Source: Planctomycetota bacterium (GTDB taxonomy: Bacteria > Planctomycetota > J058 > JAJDCQ01). From it: a stretch of DNA of 51,119 nt. A program made the position numbers and the translations under genes. The notes under the pieces were generated by a model that was not told where the DNA came from, ran no database searches, and saw only the letters and a program-made list of their open reading frames with translations. Location: positions 1 through 51,119 of the forward strand of contig JAJDCQ010000047.1 in assembly GCA_029260755.1 (NCBI GenBank), read 5' to 3'. Positions 31,197 to 51,119 of the stretch are shown here, piece after piece; position 1 is the first letter of the stretch; each line of letters starts with the position of its first letter.

Positions 31197-34144
31197 CGCC
31201 GTCCCCCCGTCCGCGCGAGGTCGGCCGCCGCTCGCTGCGGCTCGCCGAGCCAGCGCCAGAGCTTCGCCCGCTCCTTGAACGCGCTGTGCTTGCCGGGAGG
31301 ATCGAACTCGAGCGAGCGCTGGAGCACCCGGCGCGCGTCCTCGAGCGCCTTCGCAGAGTGGAGGATGCGCGCCCCGTTGATCATCGCCTCCCAGTCGAAG
31401 CGCTCGTCCGCCGCGTGCGGCACGAGCAGGTCGAGTCCCTCCTGCGTCCGATGGTGGCGGAACAGGTGGTACGAGGCGAGCCGTCGCCGCTCCTCGGAGG
31501 TCTCGGCGCCGAGCAGGTCGACGAGGGCGAGGACGCGGGCCGCATCACCCGTCTCGAGGCAGCCCTCCTCGCCGTGGGCGTCGTCGTCGCGTGCGATGAC
31601 GAGCCCGACGTCGTGCGCCACGTCGACCGCCGAGTCGAAGTTCGAGAGCCGGAGCTTCGTCCTCTGCTCGACCGCGACCCGGAGCGCTTCGATGCACGCA
31701 TCGACCGCGGGCGCGAGATGCGGCCCTCCCCAGGCGTCGCGGGCGAACCCGAGATCCCAGCGCGCCATGTCGATCGGAACCACCACGTGTCGCGAGAGGA
31801 TCGGACGGAGCCGATCGCGTTCGAGCGCGCCTCGGTGGAGCTCGCCGGCCACCCACTCCGCGGTCACCTCCTCGCCGACCACCTCCGCCAGGCTCGGCTC
31901 GACCGGCCCGCGCTCGCGGATGCCGTCAGGGTCCAGGTCCAGGTAGCCGATGTAGGTCGCGAGTCGCGACCGCCCCCACGGCGACATCTCCTGGCGCCTC
32001 CACTCCCGCTCGAGGATCGGCGCAGCGAGCCACCAGAGCTCTCGGCCAGCCCGGACGCGCGAGTCCTCCTCCTCCCGCAGCTCGTTCCGGCGGGCCTCGG
32101 CCAGGAGGTCCAGGATCTTCATGGCCTCGACCGGGTCGGCGCGGCGCGGGTCGTCCAGGTCGGCGACGAGCGATCGTGCGCGCGCCTCGAGCATCGCCCT
32201 GGGCGGCGACTGGACGTTCGACTGCCCCTCGGTCACGGCCCCGTGCCGATGCAGGACGACCAGCCCCGTGACCGTCGCCAGCGAGCGGCCATGCTCCTCG
32301 AGCAGGTCGCCTCGAAGCTCGGTGGCGATCTTCATCCCCATCTCGGTGTCGATGTCGATGCTCGCCAGGACGACCTCGAAGAGGGCGAGCTTCTCCGCGT
32401 CGAGATCGCCCCCGATCAGCTCGTCGACCCGCGCCTCGAGGGCCGCGAGGACGCTCCCGGGAAGCGCGGGCGGATCGTCCAGGCGGCGGAGGGCCGGGCG
32501 AAACGTCACGATGATCGAGGTGGCGGCCTCGAGGCCCGTCCTATTCACGGCCGCCGCCAGCAGGCGAAACCCGAGCTCGACCCGGCGCTCGTCGAGCGCG
32601 CGCGCCTCATCCGGCTTCAGGTCGAGGCCGGCCGTCGCCTCGACGGCGTCGATGCGAGCGAGGAGCGCCTCGACCAGCCCCGCGTCCGGCTCGAGGGAGC
32701 CCTCGATCACGCCTCTGGCGATCGCGTCGGTCTCCTCGACGGTGAGCTCCGCGCGCTCCATCAGAACGGCGAGCGCCTGGACGCGGCCGGCTCCCCGGAG
32801 CGCGCGGAGGAGCGCCGGACGATGCGAACTCCATCGCGCCGACCGACCGACCTGCATCAGGAACGACCTGTCCGTCGCGAACGCTCGGCGGAAGCCGTCG
32901 ACGAGCTCGAGTCGGCTCCGGAGCGCGTCGGCGGGTGGGCCGTCGGCGAGCAAGACCGCGAGCTGGCTTCCCGCGCGATCCGCCCGCGCGCAGGCGCCGA
33001 CGTCGCCGTCGAGGACCGCCTCGAACGCCGCGTCGAGCTCCGCGCCGAGCCGCTCGACCTCGACGACGCGCTCGGCCTCGGCGCTCCGCGCCGCGCGACT
33101 CGACACGAACCAGGCGACGGCGGCGACGCTCAGCAGCCCCACGAGCGCCAGCGTGACGACCGGACGCCCGCGAAGCGGGGGCGGCGTCATGGCGTGGACG
33201 ACGCGGATCAAGCCCGACGGCGGGCGCGCCTCGGTCGCCTCGCCGCGGAGCCAGCGCTCGAGGTCGTCGGCGAGGGCGACCGCGCTCGGGTACCGGGCGC
33301 GGGCGTCCTTCTCGAGCGCGCGCAGACAGATCGCATCGAGCTCCGCCGGCAGATCGGGGTCGCGCATCCGGAGCGGCGTCGGCGGCTCCGTCAGGACGAT
33401 CGTGAGCGCGCTCACCGCGTCCGTCGCCGCGAACGGCGGATCGCCGGTCAGCGCCGAGTAGAGGAGCCCGCCGAGGCCGTACACGTCGGTCGCGGGCCCG
33501 AGCGACGCGTGACCCTGACGCTCGTCGATCTGCTCGGGCGCCATGTAGACCGGCGTCCCCACGACCTGATGGGTCAGGGTCAGTCGGCTCGCGCCGGAGA
33601 CGAGCGCCAGGCCGAAGTCGAGCACGTGGGGCTCGTCGGCCTCATCGACGACCACGTTCGCCGGCTTGAGGTCGCGATGCAGGACGCCGCGTCCGTGGGC
33701 GTGATCGACCGCCCGCGCAACCTTCGCGACGAGGCGGGACGCGCGCCTCGGCTCGATCGGCCGCTCGAGCGCGAGCGCCTCGAGCGAGCGCCCCGCGACG
33801 AGGTCCATCGCGGTCCAGCGGATCGCCCCCTCCACGCCGTGGGCGTGGACCCGCACGATGTTCGGATGGTCGAGCCGGGCGAGCACCTCGGCCTCCCGGT
33901 CGAACCGGACGAGGTCGTCGGGGTCGGGCGCGGCGGCGATCTCGGGGAGGATCGCCTTGAGAGCGTAGTCGACGCCGGTCTCGACGTGCCTCGCCCGGTA
34001 GACGGCGCCCATCCCGCCGCGCCCGATCTCCTCGAGGACGACGTAGGGACCGAACCGGCGCCCCGACGCGGGCGCCGCGTTCCGGCGTAGCCGACCCGAG
34101 TCCGAGGACGAGGGCGGCGTGACCATCCCCGACGGGTGAGTCAT
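31193..34144 (-). CDS. Transmembrane Ser/Thr kinase 6
   Basis: The protein is 983 residues. The kinase domain (about 31-300) has GRGGMGAVY, K63, D158 (HRDLKPANV), D176 (DFGLALV) and MAPEQID. The membrane helix is at 328-348. The C-terminal region is diverged: the DLPGW position reads EMSPWGRSRLATYI, LALDxPPW is reduced to SARWSSHRPALL, but RHVVVPIDMARWDLG and the closing KLWRWLGEPQRAAADL remain. The ATG at 34144 is chosen for its ATGA overlap with the stop of kinase 5. An internal ATG six codons later gives MVTPP, the same first residues as kinase 5, hinting at a recent duplication of the 5' ends. The much longer open frame upstream lies over kinase 5 and is not coding. Confidence 0.95.
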   Translation of the reverse strand: MTHPSGMVTPPSSSDSGRLRRNAAPASGRRFGPYVVLEEIGRGGMGAVYRARHVETGVDYALKAILPEIAAAPDPDDLVRFDREAEVLARLDHPNIVRVHAHGVEGAIRWTAMDLVAGRSLEALALERPIEPRRASRLVAKVARAVDHAHGRGVLHRDLKPANVVVDEADEPHVLDFGLALVSGASRLTLTHQVVGTPVYMAPEQIDERQGHASLGPATDVYGLGGLLYSALTGDPPFAATDAVSALTIVLTEPPTPLRMRDPDLPAELDAICLRALEKDARARYPSAVALADDLERWLRGEATEARPPSGLIRVVHAMTPPPLRGRPVVTLALVGLLSVAAVAWFVSSRAARSAEAERVVEVERLGAELDAAFEAVLDGDVGACARADRAGSQLAVLLADGPPADALRSRLELVDGFRRAFATDRSFLMQVGRSARWSSHRPALLRALRGAGRVQALAVLMERAELTVEETDAIARGVIEGSLEPDAGLVEALLARIDAVEATAGLDLKPDEARALDERRVELGFRLLAAAVNRTGLEAATSIIVTFRPALRRLDDPPALPGSVLAALEARVDELIGGDLDAEKLALFEVVLASIDIDTEMGMKIATELRGDLLEEHGRSLATVTGLVVLHRHGAVTEGQSNVQSPPRAMLEARARSLVADLDDPRRADPVEAMKILDLLAEARRNELREEEDSRVRAGRELWWLAAPILEREWRRQEMSPWGRSRLATYIGYLDLDPDGIRERGPVEPSLAEVVGEEVTAEWVAGELHRGALERDRLRPILSRHVVVPIDMARWDLGFARDAWGGPHLAPAVDACIEALRVAVEQRTKLRLSNFDSAVDVAHDVGLVIARDDDAHGEEGCLETGDAARVLALVDLLGAETSEERRRLASYHLFRHHRTQEGLDLLVPHAADERFDWEAMINGARILHSAKALEDARRVLQRSLEFDPPGKHSAFKERAKLWRWLGEPQRAAADLARTGGRR

Positions 34145-37100
34145 CGTCGACGACGCCTCTCGCGCTCGACCAGCTCGGCGCGGGCCGCCAGGACGGCCGC
34201 GGCCCGATCGGGATGCCCGACCTGCGTCCAGATGTCGGCGAGGCTCTGCATCCAGGCGACGCCGATCGCCTCGGGCGAGAAGTCGAGCGTGTCCTCGATG
34301 AGAACGGCCGCGTCCTCGAACCGACCCGCGGCGAACAGGACCTGGACGGCATGGACGTACAGCATCATCGGTCGGCGTCGCTCCCGACCGCTCAACGGCA
34401 CCGCCCGGAGGATCCGTCGCGCGTCGGCGATCTCGCCGTGGCGAGCGCAGTGCAGGGCACGGACGCCCATGATGTTGCTCGAGACGGGGTCGACCACCGC
34501 GCTCGCGCGCTCGAGGTAGGCCTCCATCCGGACGCCCTCGGCGCACTCCGCGTCGCCGTCGTGCCCGTCGGCGGACGCCGCGATCGCCCGACCGGTCCAG
34601 TAGACGAGCTCGCCGAGGTGGTTCCTCTGGGAGTCGGCGAGGTGAATCACCCCCAGGTGCTCTCGCTCGGCGACCAGCTCGAGGAGCTCGTCGACGAGGC
34701 GCCGAGCCTCCTCATCCGACGCGTCCCCTCCGCGGTGATGGAGCCACCAGGCAGCCTCGATGAGCATCTTGAGGTCGCGCCGGAGAGAGGGCCGAGTCCG
34801 CTCGCGATCGAGCCCGCGCCGGAAGAGCGCATCGATGACGGCCGTCGGCGTCGAGTCGACGTCGAGCGCCGTGGCGAGCTCTCCGACGACGAGCTCGCGG
34901 AGCGGGTGCCGCTGCGCGGCGGGATCGGTGTCGGACCAGACCTCCGAGATATCGAGCTGCCGGCCGACCCAGGCGAGCGCCCAGCCCGGCAGGTCCGAGC
35001 CGAGCCGCTCGCGCTCGAGGACGCGCGCCAGCCAGCGGCCCTCCTGCTGGAGAGCGTCGCGGCGCGCGACCAGGCCCAGCGCCGGCGTCTGGCTCTTCCC
35101 CTCGAGGATCGCGTAGAAGCGGCGCTCGAGGAGCACCGCCGCGAAGGCGACCAGCTCGATCGGGTCGAGGGCGGTCACGTCCTCCGCGTCGAGCAGCATC
35201 CGCGCGCGCTCGTCGAGGGCGTCGGTCCGTGGAGCGTACAGGTGGATCTCGCTCCACCACCACGGCCACTCGCCGAGGCGCTGGAGGATCATGGCGATCG
35301 CGAGCGCGCGTTCCCGATCCGCGTCGTCCTGCATCTGGATCGCCTCGAGGTGAGCCGCCTGGAGCGAGCGGATCAGCATCGCGGCCTTCGGGTCGTCGAC
35401 GTCGAGGACGCTGGCGGCGACATCGAGGATCGACACGAGCTCCTCGACGCTCAGGTCCATCTCGATCTCGTGACCGGTCGAGAGGGCGATCAGGCGCTCG
35501 ACGGCCGCATCCGAGATCCCCTCGACCCGCCAGCCGATCGCCGGGAGGAGCGGGGCGAGAGCGCTCGCGACCTCGGCGACTCGACCGGGGCTCGAGGCCT
35601 CATCGAGGAGGACCGCCTCGAGACGCCGCGCGCGGAGCCCGGCCTCGAGCGCCTGCCAGCGCCGCCGCGTCTCCCGATCGCCGGCATCCCGCGCGGCGCG
35701 CCGCGCCTGCGTGAGGACCGACGCGAGCACCCGCTCCTGGACCCGGACATCGCCGCCGACAATCGCCGCGACGAGGCCCTCGGCCGCGCCCACGTCGGCG
35801 AGCAGCCCGGAGCTTCGATCGAGGAGAGTCGCCAGCGCGTCGAGCCGACCGGCGGCGAGGAGGACGGGGACGAGGGCGCGCCGATGGGCGGGCCACGGCG
35901 GGTCGTCGAGGCGCAGCATCCGGACGGCGACGGTCGGGGCGTCCCCGTGCGCGAGCTCCTCGAGGACGAGCACGACCTTCGCCCGCTCGGCGAGCCGCTC
36001 CCGCTCCGCCTCCGCCACGATCGGCGCGAGCCGATTGCCGATCCCGCGCGCCTCGGCCAGCCCGGCGAGGTCGCCGCCGCACGCCCGCTCGAACGCCCGA
36101 TCGAACGCGGTGTGGAGCTCGTCGCGACGCTCGGCGAGGCGACGCGCCTCGGCCTCGCGATGCTCGGCGATCGAGGTCGTGACGACGACCCCGATCGCGC
36201 CGGCAAGCAGCGCCATCACGACGCCGACGCCGACGAGGGCGCCGCGCCGAGGACGTCCCTGGCCGGGGACGATCCGCCGGACGACCGAGAGCATCCCGCT
36301 CGACGGGCGCGCGAGGATCTCCTCGCCGCGACCGAACCGGGCGAGGTCGGCGACCAGCTCGGCCGCGCTCGGGTAGCGATCGGGGGGATCCTTCGCGAGC
36401 GCCTTCAGGCAGATCGCCTCGAGCTCGAGAGGCAGATCGGGCACGAACGACCTCGGCGCCTCGGGCGTCTCGGTCAACACCTTGGACATCGCCGTGATCG
36501 CGTCGCCCCGGAACGGACGCTCGCCGGTGAGGAGGACGTAGAGGACGGCGCCGAGCCCGTAGACGTCGGTGGCCGCGCTCACCGCGAAGCCGCCCGTCCC
36601 GCCGTCGACCTGCTCGGGCGCCATGAACGCCGGCGTGCCGACGACCTCGTCGGTCCGCGTCAGCCGCCGCGACGACTCGCGCACGTCGAAGGCGAGACCG
36701 AAGTCGAGGATCCGCGGCGTGCCGCTCGCGTCGATGATGACGTTGTCGGGCTTGAGGTCCCGATGGACGACGCCGTGGCGGTGGGCGTGCTCGATCCCGG
36801 CGCCGATCTGGCTCACGATCCGCACCGCGTCGGCGACCGGGGCCGGTCCCCGGTAACGATCGGAGAGGGTCTGGCCTTCGACGAGCTCCATGACCGCGTA
36901 GTAGGTGCCGTCGGACTCGCCGAACGAGAAGATCCGGACGACGTTCGGATGGACGTCGATCCGGGCGAGCACCTCCGCCTCCCGCCGGAAGCGCGCGACC
37001 TCCTCCGCCCCCGCGCTCGACCCGATCTCGCTCGTGAGGATGACCTTGAGGGCGTAGGCGCCGCCGGTCGCCTCGTGGTGGACGCGGTAGACCGCGCCCA

Positions 37101-37253
37101 TCCCGCCCGCGCCGATCACGTCGTCGACGATGTAGGGACCGAAGCGGCGGCCGAGGTTCCCCTCGGGGGCGCCCGACTGCCCCGACCAGGAGCCCGACGC
37201 GGGCAGGGCGACGCCCGGCGGCGGCGGCAGCGCGTCGGGACGGGGTGGCGGGG

Positions 37254-37260
<7 letters not shown>
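34141..37260 (-). CDS. Transmembrane Ser/Thr kinase 5
   Basis: The protein is 1039 residues with a Pro-rich N-terminus of about 37. The kinase domain spans about 39-312: GAGGMGAVY, K72, D168 (HRDLKPDNV), D186 (DFGLAFD), MAPEQVD. The membrane helix is at 340-362. The C-terminal region shows RLDDPPWPAHRRALVPVL, LQRLGEWPWWWSEIHLYAP, GSDLPGWALAWVGRQL (D756) and a closing DIWTQVGHPDRAAAVL, so it is a good reference copy. The ATG at 37260 overlaps the stop of kinase 4 by 7 bases (ATGGTGA). The GTG next to it would give a 4-base overlap and is equally possible. The stop overlaps the start of kinase 6. Confidence 0.96.
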
Positions 37261-40472
<3,212 letters not shown>

Positions 40473-40506
40473 CGGCGTCGCTCCTCCGAGCTGCAACGAC
40501 TCACGT

Positions 40507-46550
<6,044 letters not shown>

Positions 46551-46608
46551 GGCGTGTGGTTCGTCGGGATCCCCCGCCAGGACGATGAAGATGGACGCAA
46601 GTCTTTTG

Positions 46609-46639
46609 AGTATAGCCGGTTCAATGAAGCGCCCGCCAA
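46609..46639 (-). promoter_or_regulatory. Candidate sigma70-type promoter for kinases 2-7 or the whole downstream array
   Basis: Read on the minus strand, TTGGCG (46634-46639) is followed after 19 bases by TATACT (46609-46614), about 60 bases before the ATG of kinase 2. The spacer is two bases longer than ideal, but the -10 box is strong. The surroundings are noticeably AT-richer than anything else in the array. It is one of only two spacers in the array longer than 34 bases. Confidence 0.5.
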
Positions 46640-46727
46640 GCCCCGGAGCGCGGGCGAGGCGGACGCGCATCAATGGAAGCTAACCCGTCGAGGGAAGGCG
46701 CCTTGAGCCGGGCGGGCGCGCGGCCCG

Positions 46728-49718
<2,991 letters not shown>

Positions 49719-49721
49719 TGT

Positions 49722-49743
49722 GGCCGGGCGAGCCCGCCCGGCC
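49722..49743 (-). promoter_or_regulatory. Hairpin in the leader of kinase 1
   Basis: GGCCGGGC (49722-49729) pairs perfectly with GCCCGGCC (49736-49743) around a 6-base loop. In the minus-strand transcript it ends 3 bases before the first possible start codon, where a ribosome site should be. It could limit translation of kinase 1, or it could be a DNA operator serving the divergent genes. Confidence 0.5.
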
Positions 49744-49824
49744 CAACACCCCGGCGCGGGGGGTTGAGCGAATCGCCGCGAAACGGGAGAGTCGACCTCG
49801 GTCGGACGAGCTCAGCGCCGATCG

Positions 49825-50748
49825 ATGAGCGGGGAGACGGTGACGCCGAACGAGCGCCTCCGCATGATGGAGCAGGCCTGGCGCAGCTCGGGCGACGAGG
49901 ACGCCCGCGCCCGGTGGCTGCGTGAGCGGCTGAGCCAGGGCGAGCTCTCGACCGAGCGAGCGCAGCTCGCCGCTCACCTGCGATGCGAGGGCGCGATCCG
50001 CGCCCTCGAGCTCCCGCCGCCGGCCGAGCCGATCGGCTTCACCGAGCGACGCCTCCGCGTGTGGCCCGTCCCGGCGCGCTGGTGGGAGCACGTGATCGCC
50101 CACATCCTCGCCGCCGGCGCCCGCACCCTCCTGCCGCAGTGGCAGCAGGCGTGCCCCGACGAGCGCGGCCCGCTGATCGTCCTCGACGTCGTCGACGCCT
50201 GGCTCCGCTGCCCCGAGGGGATCGCCGAGGCGGTCGCCCTGAACAAGTGCGACCGCCTGCTCCGCACCCTTCCGGTCGAGCTGCCGGCGCAGATCACCGG
50301 GATGGAGCTCGACGGGATCCTCCCGGCGGGCGAGGCGCTCCGGACCGAGCCGGTCGTCCGGGGGCAGCCGCGCCCGCTCGCGGCCGGCGTGTTCTACGAG
50401 CTCACCCGCCGCGCCCTCTCGATCTGCGGGAAGGGCGCGGTCGATCGACTGCGTCGGCGCAAGGGACGCAGCCCGATCACCTGGAGCAAGAAGGCGCTCG
50501 GCCGGGACGCCGTCGCGGTCGCGGCCCGCTGCACCGGGCTCGCCGCGCGAGCGGGCGGCGAGGCGATCGGGGCGGCGATCTGCACGCGCCTCGTCGACTG
50601 GCTCCTCGAGGAGCCGTTCGTCGAGCCGTACCAGGCCGAGGACGAGGCGCTGACCGAGGTGCCCGCCTTCCTCCGCCTCGAGCGGCTCCTCGCCAGCCTC
50701 GACCGGGCGCGCGGGCGGCGCGTCGACCCGTCGCAGGGGTGGCCCTAG
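49825..50748 (+). CDS. Hypothetical protein divergent from the kinase array
   Basis: The protein is 307 residues, soluble, with no signal peptide or membrane helix. The N-terminal 60 residues are helical and charged; RARWLRERLSQGELSTERAQ followed by LAAHLRCEGAIRAL resembles segments of uncharacterised proteins from GC-rich Planctomycetota and Myxococcota (recollection, not verified). A Trp-rich segment follows (RVWPVPARWWEHVIAH). The C-terminal half is again helical. Cysteines are spaced along the chain without a metal-site pattern. It shares a 106-base divergent spacer with kinase 1, so joint control or a functional tie is possible. The ATG at 49825 is the first in-frame start; an ATG 39 bases on (MMEQAW) is an alternative. 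Function unknown. Confidence 0.7.
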   Translation: MSGETVTPNERLRMMEQAWRSSGDEDARARWLRERLSQGELSTERAQLAAHLRCEGAIRALELPPPAEPIGFTERRLRVWPVPARWWEHVIAHILAAGARTLLPQWQQACPDERGPLIVLDVVDAWLRCPEGIAEAVALNKCDRLLRTLPVELPAQITGMELDGILPAGEALRTEPVVRGQPRPLAAGVFYELTRRALSICGKGAVDRLRRRKGRSPITWSKKALGRDAVAVAARCTGLAARAGGEAIGAAICTRLVDWLLEEPFVEPYQAEDEALTEVPAFLRLERLLASLDRARGRRVDPSQGWP

Positions 50749-51119
50749 GCCGAATAGCTCATGAGTGGCGAGCGAAGTCGTCGACGAGTGTCTTCTGTAC
50801 GTGGCATAAACGCAGAGCGTGCAGCCATTCGACTCGTCGAAAAATCAGATCAGGCCTCTTCCGCGAGGATGAGGGGCCCCGTCGCGGGACCCGCGCGGCG
50901 GCCGTTTGCCGCGTGGGGGCGACGGGGGTGGTCCGGCAGGCCCGCGGGTCGCCCGGTTCGGTCGGACGACTCGCCAGCCGAGTCTCCGGGCTCGGGTCGC
51001 CGACCTGTCCGAGCCGGCTCACCCTCCCGCGGGACGGCGCGGCGGATCGTCGGGCCGGTCCCGTCCCGCGAAGACGCGATAGCGGACCGGACGCTCGATC
51101 TGAAGAGTGCCGTCCTCGC
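50749..51119. other. Right-edge stretch without a confident complete gene
   Basis: The 371 bases after the hypothetical protein start AT-richer than the rest (50749-50870) and then return to high G+C. A plus-strand frame from ATG 50761 is open to the window end, but its product is Arg/Ser/Pro-rich and looks like random GC-rich sequence. A minus-strand frame at the very edge is a better coding candidate and is listed separately. Nothing else is visible. Confidence 0.5.
51019..51117 (-). CDS. Possible C-terminal fragment of a gene entering from the right
   Basis: A minus-strand frame open at the window edge gives 32 codons and then TGA at 51019-51021. The residues (EDGTLQIERPVRYRVFAG, then an Arg/Asp/Pro-rich tail) look like a strand-rich domain end followed by a disordered tail, with the codon bias of the neighbourhood. 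It is too short to assign to a family, and coding is only suggested. Confidence 0.35.
   Translation of the reverse strand, partial: EDGTLQIERPVRYRVFAGRDRPDDPPRRPAGG

Noticed and set aside
50759..51022. 87-codon minus-strand open frame at the right edge
   Set aside because: No ribosome site, Arg/Pro-rich product without a recognisable fold, and it crosses an AT-richer stretch; the frame ending at 51019 looks more like coding sequence.

Overview
The window is a very GC-rich bacterial chromosome segment (roughly 70% G+C by eye). Its proteins favour GC-ending codons, so long antisense open frames lie opposite almost every gene. The gene content includes many PknB-type Ser/Thr kinases with one membrane span, a secreted HEAT-repeat/VWA protein, a lamin-tail lipoprotein, class III cyclases fused to TPRs, and M3, M23 and DUF885 secreted hydrolases. 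This fits Planctomycetota best, with Myxococcota as the main alternative. No rRNA, tRNA, CRISPR array, transposase or phage gene was seen.

Left part (1-9.3 kb): the 3' end of xseA overlaps xseB (exonuclease VII). XseB has a long disordered tail ending like the C-terminal tip of SSB. A Uma2-family nuclease follows. On the minus strand, six tightly packed genes run from 9268 down to 1618: an M3 oligopeptidase, a degenerate peptidase-MA-like protein, a lipoprotein, a membrane adenylate cyclase, a GAF protein and a TPR protein with a second class III cyclase domain. The last four look like a cyclic-nucleotide signalling unit.

Middle part (9.4-19.7 kb): mostly secreted or membrane proteins in short units. 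These are an exported protein with a YHS/TRASH-like metal site, a HEAT/VWA protein, a lamin-tail lipoprotein on a polyproline stalk, a 60-residue membrane protein behind a hairpin-rich leader, a RibD-C-like reductase, a DUF885 hydrolase, a small exported protein with a terminator-like hairpin, two tandem paralogous membrane proteins, and an M23 peptidase.

Right part (19.8-49.7 kb): ten consecutive, same-strand, paralogous transmembrane Ser/Thr kinases of about 870-1070 residues. Each has an intact cytoplasmic kinase domain, one membrane helix and a 520-680-residue C-terminal region that I do not recognise. Most of these C-terminal regions share short motifs, notably [GS]D[LV]P[GA]W about 400 residues after the membrane. 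Seven of the nine junctions either overlap by 4-7 bases or are separated by only 34 bases. The two large gaps (177 and 94 bases) coincide with changes of kinase subtype, dividing the array into modules of 1 + 6 + 3. A promoter-like element sits in the 177-base gap. This array is the strongest candidate for an undescribed system: a clustered family of receptor kinases with conserved signalling domains and divergent sensor or scaffold domains. A divergent 307-residue protein of unknown function and an edge fragment complete the window.
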